NCBI GenBank assembly: GCA_023935145.1
Contig: CM043705.1
Location: 54,361,084-54,425,083, forward strand
DNA: 64,000 nt
Reading direction: 5' to 3'
Source: Bretschneidera sinensis
Lineage: Eukaryota; Streptophyta; Magnoliopsida; Brassicales; Akaniaceae
The position numbers and the translations under genes are program-made. Shown piece by piece: positions 58,901-64,000 of this stretch; the first letter of the stretch is position 1; every line of letters starts with the position of its first letter. The notes beneath the pieces were generated by a model that made no database searches, was not told where the DNA came from, and was given only the letters and a program-made list of their open reading frames with translations.

Positions 58901-60720
58901 CTATTGATGCGGCTGGTGAGATAAGTAATTTAGGGTTAGTGAAAGATGTGAGGGAAGATATGCCATCTTTGAGTGTGCTTTTTATTTGAATTTGTAATCG
59001 ATAAAAATCAATGAGAGAAAACAACTGATAATTAAATAACCAATTAAACAAATAATGTTAATTAAGACATACAAAATTGAGAAAATTAACGTTTTTATAT
59101 TACAATTGAGAATTTAAACAAAATTTTGTTTAAAATTTTCTACTTTATAATAATCAATTTAGTTTTCATGTAGAATATGACAATTGTTACAAATAGTGTA
59201 GAATCTTTTTAGTTACTAAAATGTTTTATTTAAATGCTATTTTTTTTACTAATAAAGGCTTGAAAGGTAAAATGTCAATGTTAACATCTACATGAGCAGT
59301 TTTCATATTATATATATAAGTAAATTTTGAATTGCTTTCATTAAAGATTTTTTTACTTTAGCAACAAGTTGTTATAGTCACGTGAATGTGTATTATCTCA
59401 TATTGATTAAGAAAAAAAAGAAAATGAAATATATATATAAATTGACAACTTCATTATAATCACGTGAATGTGTATTATCTCACGTGAATGTGTTTTTTAA
59501 ATTGAAACCATACTCCGGACAATGGCATTATCTCGAAAGCATTAAGAATTGACAATGAGAATTCTCATAGTCACTTGGGTGTGTGACAAAGTGAAAACCT
59601 TTGTTTATGCTTAAATTTTAGGGCTCTTTTATTTATTATCAGAACCCAAGAAAGAGGAGAAAAACAAAGAAAACAGGTGGATAGTTGGGGACTAAGATGA
59701 CGTTCAGGCAATGATCAATCTTTTTTGGACTGTTACAATTAGGTTGTGAAAGAAGCGGACATGGGGTAGTGATTCTTTGGCATGGGGTAGTTTGGTTGTT
59801 GGGTCAACTTCAGGTGGTTAACTGAACTGAAACCCAGGTTAAATTTAACCTTCTTCTCAATTTAATATTAAAAAAAGAAAATAAGTAAAAATGAAAAAAG
59901 GACTGATACTGATAGAGATGTAAGGCTAAGCTAAGTGCCTAAGTTTTTTACTAGTGCTTGACAGGGGGGTGGTTCTGTCTCAATTTCTGCCTTTGAAAGG
60001 AAAGGTGTGTTTAGACTCTGTACAAGCCCAAGCTAGCACACATCACATTTGAGTCTTTCTTGTCAATATAGAGAGAGACAGCCTAAGAAACCTTTCTTTC
60101 AAGAGTAAAATACAGTTTGAGAGGGTAGAGATAAGTGAATAATATATTGGTATAGCAAAAGAAACATTTAAATATTTGATTAATAAAAAATGTCACACAG
60201 ATGCTAAATAATTTTTTTAGTTTAATCTCTGTGTTATTAACGGAATTCTCATATGTTATTAATAAATGTTTTGATAATTATCAATAGAGTTTATGAGGAG
60301 AAAAAAACATATAAACATATTGTCTACATCTATCATGTTTTTTTTATTTTTACTTTTATCTGTTGTTATCGGTATATAATTGTTAGGAACTTAGGATTGA
60401 TAAATATCTTTGTAAGTAAGATGATTCTTTTATCACCATTTTTTTAAACCCCCACGTAGAGAGTGGTGATGTTTCTTACTCCCACACGTGCGAGTATTGA
60501 TGGGTGATTTAATATATCGGTTAAAAGAAGAGAAAGGAAAATGAAAACTCAGTTAAATTAGAGGGTCAGGGTCAGGGTCAGTCAGGGCGGTTAACTACTT
60601 TTAACCATTGTTTTTTAAGTCTCTTTTACTCTCTTTCTAAATGAGTCAGTCATGAGGAGAGAAGCCGTGTAGATTTCTGTTAAACAAAACTTGTGCTGTT
60701 TTTGCTGTTTCAAGTTTTCC
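55906..60720. other. Intergenic DNA upstream of the MYB gene, no other gene seen
   Basis: AT-rich, with A/T runs (57870-57891, 57960-57970), purine-rich stretches (58730-58850) and no frame with a recognisable domain. The 147-codon minus-strand frame at 59051-58608 is low-complexity Ser/Phe/Leu. Possible MYB-type sites occur near the gene (CGGTTAAC at 60588-60595, TTTTAACC at 60599-60606), as do tandem GGGTCA repeats (60563-60583). Confidence 0.55.
59379..59486. promoter_or_regulatory. Three CACGTG boxes in a repeated unit
   Basis: CACGTGAATGTGT occurs at 59379, 59461 and 59481; the first two copies continue identically as ATTATCTCA. CACGTG is the core of bHLH and bZIP sites. The cluster lies about 1.4-1.5 kb before the MYB start codon. 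A fourth CACGTG (60485-60490, in CCCACACGTGCG) is at about -415. Confidence 0.45.
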
Positions 60721-60745
60721 TTTCTCAAACTCACTGCAAACACTC

Positions 60746-60755
60746 CCCCTCCCCC

Positions 60756-60786
<31 letters not shown>

Positions 60787-60791
60787 AAAAA
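60746..60791 (+). repeat. Poly-C/poly-A tract in the MYB leader
   Basis: Five C, one T, about 26 C and then about 15 A, ending some 112 bases before the start codon. It is probably within the 5' untranslated leader. Length in assemblies is unreliable for such tracts. Confidence 0.85.
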
Positions 60792-60903
60792 CCTTCCTCC
60801 TTCAATTAAATTTGTTTAATTGTTCATTGTCTTACCTGTACATGAAGATGATGAACTTTTAAAAGTTGTATAACAGCATTTTGTCAGAGAGAGAGAGGGT
60901 AAA

Positions 60904-62770
60904 ATGATAGGCATGGCTAACAAATGTGTTATATATGCAACAGACAACACAAATGACTTCACTTCCTCCTCTTCCTCTTCTTCTCATTGCTCTTCAATGG
61001 GGAATTTGGTTTATGCAGATCAAATGGGTTCTCTGTCTCTCATCACTCCCAACTTTGGGGTACTAGTTTCTAATTCCTCTTCTCAACAGAGCTATGAGTT
61101 GGAAAATAGGACAGCTTGTTGGGGTACTTTTCCTTTCACTACTACCACTAACTGCTCAACAAGGAGCTTTAAGGATCACCACAACACTACTGATCATGAT
61201 CTTGTAGTGGAGGGTAAGGGCTCTTATTGCAGTGATGTGTTTGGAGAAAACAATGAGAGATTAATAAATCTAAATTCTATTAATTTAAATGAAGAAAATT
61301 ACCCTAATGATAATATTACGGGAATAAGTAGCAAGGACACAGATAGTGGGCAGTCAAAGCTTTGTGCTAGAGGGCATTGGAGACCAGCAGAAGATTCTAA
61401 GCTCAAAGAACTTGTTGCTCTCTATGGCCCTCAAAACTGGAATCTCATAGCTGAGAAGTTGGAAGGAAGATCAGGTAAGATAGTGTAACAAAATAAAGCA
61501 AACATTTTTAGTTTCTCTCCAATTTTATTAAAGCTTCTTCATTTTGATTTTTTTTTTTTTTTTGGGGGGGGTTTTGAAGGTAAGAGCTGTAGACTGAGAT
61601 GGTTTAACCAGTTGGACCCAAGAATCAATAGAAGAGCTTTTACTGAAGAAGAAGAAGAAAGACTGATGCAAGCTCATAGACTTTATGGCAACAAATGGGC
61701 AATGATAGCAAGGCTTTTCCCTGGAAGGACTGATAATGCAGTCAAGAATCATTGGCATGTAATAATGGCTAGGAAATATAGAGAACAATCTAGTGCTTAC
61801 AGGAGAAGGAAGCTGAACCAATCTGTTTTCAGAAGAATGGAAGAAATTCCAAATTTTGTCTGCGGTAGTAGTAATGATGCAATTACCACAAGAACAGAAC
61901 AACAACCACAAGCTTACTGTCTCAATATCCCCAGTAGAGGACTGATCAGTGAAATCTCTGCTCCCTTCCCATTTGGAAGCTTCAATGGTGGTGGGGTTGA
62001 TAATTATGGCTTAAATATTGGGACCAATGGAAGAGAAGCAAGCAGCTCAAGCAGCAAGGTCCCTTATAGTGGGTTTTGTACACAACAGACACCTTTTGAT
62101 TTCTTCTCTGGTTTGTATTACTTCCAATCTTTTTCTATTTGCTGATTCTGCAGTTTGTGCATTTGGATTTTTGTGCTTGCTTTGCAATTCCTCTCATTGG
62201 TTTCCTTTTTGGTGGGAACCTATTACCTTGTTTTTCTCATTCTTTTTAGATCAAAGGGTCTCTTCACTCTTCTGAATTACATAATTTGATTTATCTTTGT
62301 AGTTCATTTACTATTCTTTTGCTTTTATGGACATTGACTGATTGCTTTTATACCCCTTTTCCCTTCTCCCTTTTTGCTGCTTTATGGACATATCTCATTT
62401 AGCAGCTGATCACTGGTTCTCTCCATCTTTATGATTGGTTAATCTGGTTGTGTATTTTACAGGTCCCAAAAGCAATGAAATGATGGGTATGTTTAACCAC
62501 AGCAGATCTTGGGATAGGCCAATTAATCATGAACCCAACATTTCTGGTTTCTATGATCCTCACCGGTACCCTCCTCCATTCATGATGGCAATACAGCAGT
62601 CAGATTTCCACAAACCTAATAGCTTCTCAGATTTCACTGCATCAGATCAGGTTTCAGCAAGTGAACCCTCATCATCAATAGCAGCAGAAGGGAAAAACAG
62701 GTCCGTGGTCAGCCACTTTGAGACCATTTCACCGCAATTCATTGATTTTCTTGGGGTAGGAGCCACATGA
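60904..62770 (+). CDS. R2R3-MYB transcription factor, subgroup 21 (LOF/MYB105-MYB117-like)
   Basis: Three exons, 60904-61474, 61580-62110 and 62463-62770, join in frame to 469 residues; both introns are GT..AG. The N-terminal 150 residues are Ser/Thr/Asn-rich. The MYB domain follows: R2 with Trp159, Trp179 and Trp198 ([32 protein letters not shown]) and R3 with Phe211, Trp230 and Trp249 ([35 protein letters not shown]). [16 protein letters not shown] after R3 and the terminal [10 protein letters not shown] are typical of MYB105/MYB117. The first intron lies in the usual place, after GRSG in R2. A nuclear DNA-binding regulator; in Arabidopsis the closest family members shape lateral organ boundaries. 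A second ATG at 60913 has a better +4 G and could be the real start. No lesion is seen. Confidence 0.94.
61475..61579 (+). other. MYB intron 1 (105 bp) with a G8 run near the acceptor
   Basis: Donor GTAAGA, acceptor TTTTGAAG. Between a long T run (about 61544-61563) and the acceptor lies a run of eight G (61564-61571). Since the exon also begins GTAAG, the AG/GTAAG at both borders makes the exact cut ambiguous by position but not by product. Confidence 0.85.
62111..62462 (+). other. MYB intron 2 (352 bp)
   Basis: Donor CTG/GTTTGT, acceptor GTATTTTACAG/GTCCC, pyrimidine-rich. It separates the DFFSG end of exon 2 from GPKSNEMMG. Without splicing the frame would end at 62145. Confidence 0.88.
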
Positions 62771-63042
62771 AGTTTAAGTTAGGGGCCAAGAAAAGAAAAA
62801 GCTGAAAAAGAGTTTTAATTTCCACGATGAATCATCAAGAAGATCGCTTAATGTGGATGTGTACTTAGATTAACTGAGAAGGCCAATAGAGGTAAAGAGA
62901 AAGAAAAAAAAAGGGGGGGATTTGTTGTTTCAGTCTGGTGACAGACAGATATTAAATCTGCCTGCTGCAGTCTGTTTGAAGTCAATATCCCACAATCCTT
63001 TTTCTTTTATCTTTATGAGAGGCCCTTTCCAAAAGATGAAAC

Positions 63043-63048
63043 AATAAA
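63043..63048 (+). terminator. Possible poly-A signal of the MYB gene
   Basis: AATAAA in ACAATAAAATTAG, about 275 bases after the stop codon. A plausible position for a plant 3' UTR; plant signals are loose, so this is only a candidate. Confidence 0.4.
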
Positions 63049-63099
63049 ATTAGTATATATGTTATTGGTACAAATAATTTATTTTTTCCTGTCATGAAT

Positions 63100-64000
63100 T
63101 GATCTTACCAGGGGAAGAGAAACCATGCCCAAAAGCAAAAATGAGTATTTAAATTAGACCATTTGGTCAAAACCAGTATTTTTAGGAATCTAATTCATAT
63201 TTGTTGAGTTGTTGAATGTGTCTACTTGAAGAAATATTCAAATAATTTTGTTATAATTAGAAGTTAATTAGAACATAGATGAATCTATTTGTAACGTGGA
63301 GATCATGCATGAATGATGATGATGATGGTAACGAATAACACAAGAAACTGTTTATTTTATTTTATTTATAAAAAAAAAAAAAAACATCCTTTTCTCATGG
63401 GCCTGCAAAATTCAGGCACAATTTCTGCAGCACAACACGCACACACCCACAACACAAGCAATGCATTCATGATGAAAACTGTTGAACATCCTTTCTTCAT
63501 CAGCAGAATCTTTCTTAGGATTCATATCATGCCACCCACATGGGGGTATTTATCTACTGTTTTCAAACTGTCTTAAATGCTTACTATTGGACTTTGATTG
63601 CTCCATAACTTTCTTTTGGGGTATTGTTTGCAACAAACATTAATCTAGTGACATCATCCACACTTCACTGTTTTTAGGAGACAGCGAGGGCATGGCAACA
63701 TCAATCTTGTTTAAATTTAACTCTTCTTCTTTTTTTTTTCTTTTTCCTCAATTAATTATATAGAAGAGTTGTGTTTCATATGGTTATTTACGTCAATTTT
63801 TTTGTGTGATTTTATGATAGCCTGAATCGAATAGGAAAAGTTAAAATGGATGAGAAAGAACATTAAAAAAAATGATAAGAAATAGCTCATGAATTATTAT
63901 TTTTATATTTTAATACAATAGATTTAGAAGGATTAAAAGTTTTATAAGTGAACTCAATTCTTTTTATATTGAGTTAAATGCAATGTTAATGGAGTTCTCA
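63100..64000. other. Intergenic DNA downstream of the MYB gene
   Basis: AT-rich, with an A run (63369-63384) and a T run (63729-63740). Reading frames up to 87 codons show no domain. No further gene starts before the window ends. Confidence 0.5.

Noticed and set aside
58608..59051. 147-codon minus-strand frame upstream of the MYB gene
   Set aside because: Low-complexity Ser/Phe/Leu sequence that mirrors a purine-rich plus strand; no domain.
1..64000. CRISPR arrays, operons, prokaryotic promoters
   Set aside because: The DNA is plant nuclear sequence; no regularly spaced repeat-spacer structure was seen.

Overview
This window is nuclear DNA from a flowering plant, most likely a eudicot. It is AT-rich, has spliced genes with GT..AG introns, carries a plant-specific R2R3-MYB gene, and is dominated by plant retrotransposon lineages (chromovirus, Athila-like, Tat-like, Ty1/copia) with tRNA-iMet or tRNA-Asp primer sites. 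The species cannot be told from this sequence. I see one apparently intact protein gene, the MYB at 60904-62770. Almost everything else is transposon sequence, decayed gene copies or AT-rich intergenic DNA.

Layout. 1-1718: antisense LTR of a Tekay-type chromovirus, cut by the window edge. 2400-4060: decayed antisense Ty1/copia pol. 5239-6447: non-autonomous hAT-like transposon with 8-bp target duplication. 7006-7591: solo LTR. 8414-9220: antisense LINE fragment. 9410-10420: broken intronless mTERF gene resembling the MTERF1/SOLDAT10 group. 11398-13059: a copia-derived insertion with its two LTRs in inverted orientation. 15288-18080: three LTR-like units head to tail, then a primer binding site, a GC-rich leader and a decayed RRM (PTB-like) coding fragment. 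18080-28280: intergenic DNA with microsatellites and a perfect 33-bp inverted repeat.

28281-55905 is a nested stack of four LTR retrotransposons. E1 (outer, Tat-like, non-autonomous, with an antisense plant-mobile-domain reading frame) was entered by E2 (31475-39281, + strand, Tekay-like chromovirus) and by E3 (39321-54653, - strand, Athila-like, tRNA-Asp primer). E3 was later entered, inside its own 3' LTR, by E4 (40435-45894, - strand, CRM-like chromovirus lacking RNase H and integrase). E4 has a perfect 5-bp target duplication; those of E2 and E3 match at 4 of 5 bases. No element has an intact polyprotein.

55906-60903 is the presumed upstream region of the MYB gene, with three clustered CACGTG boxes, another near -415, and a long poly-C/poly-A tract in the leader. 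The MYB gene has three exons and encodes 469 residues of the LOF/MYB105-MYB117 type (subgroup 21), a family that acts in organ boundary formation.

The observations most worth following are the inverted-LTR insertion, the triple-LTR element with an RRM fragment, the perfect inverted repeat at 22883-23127, and the antisense plant mobile domain in E1.
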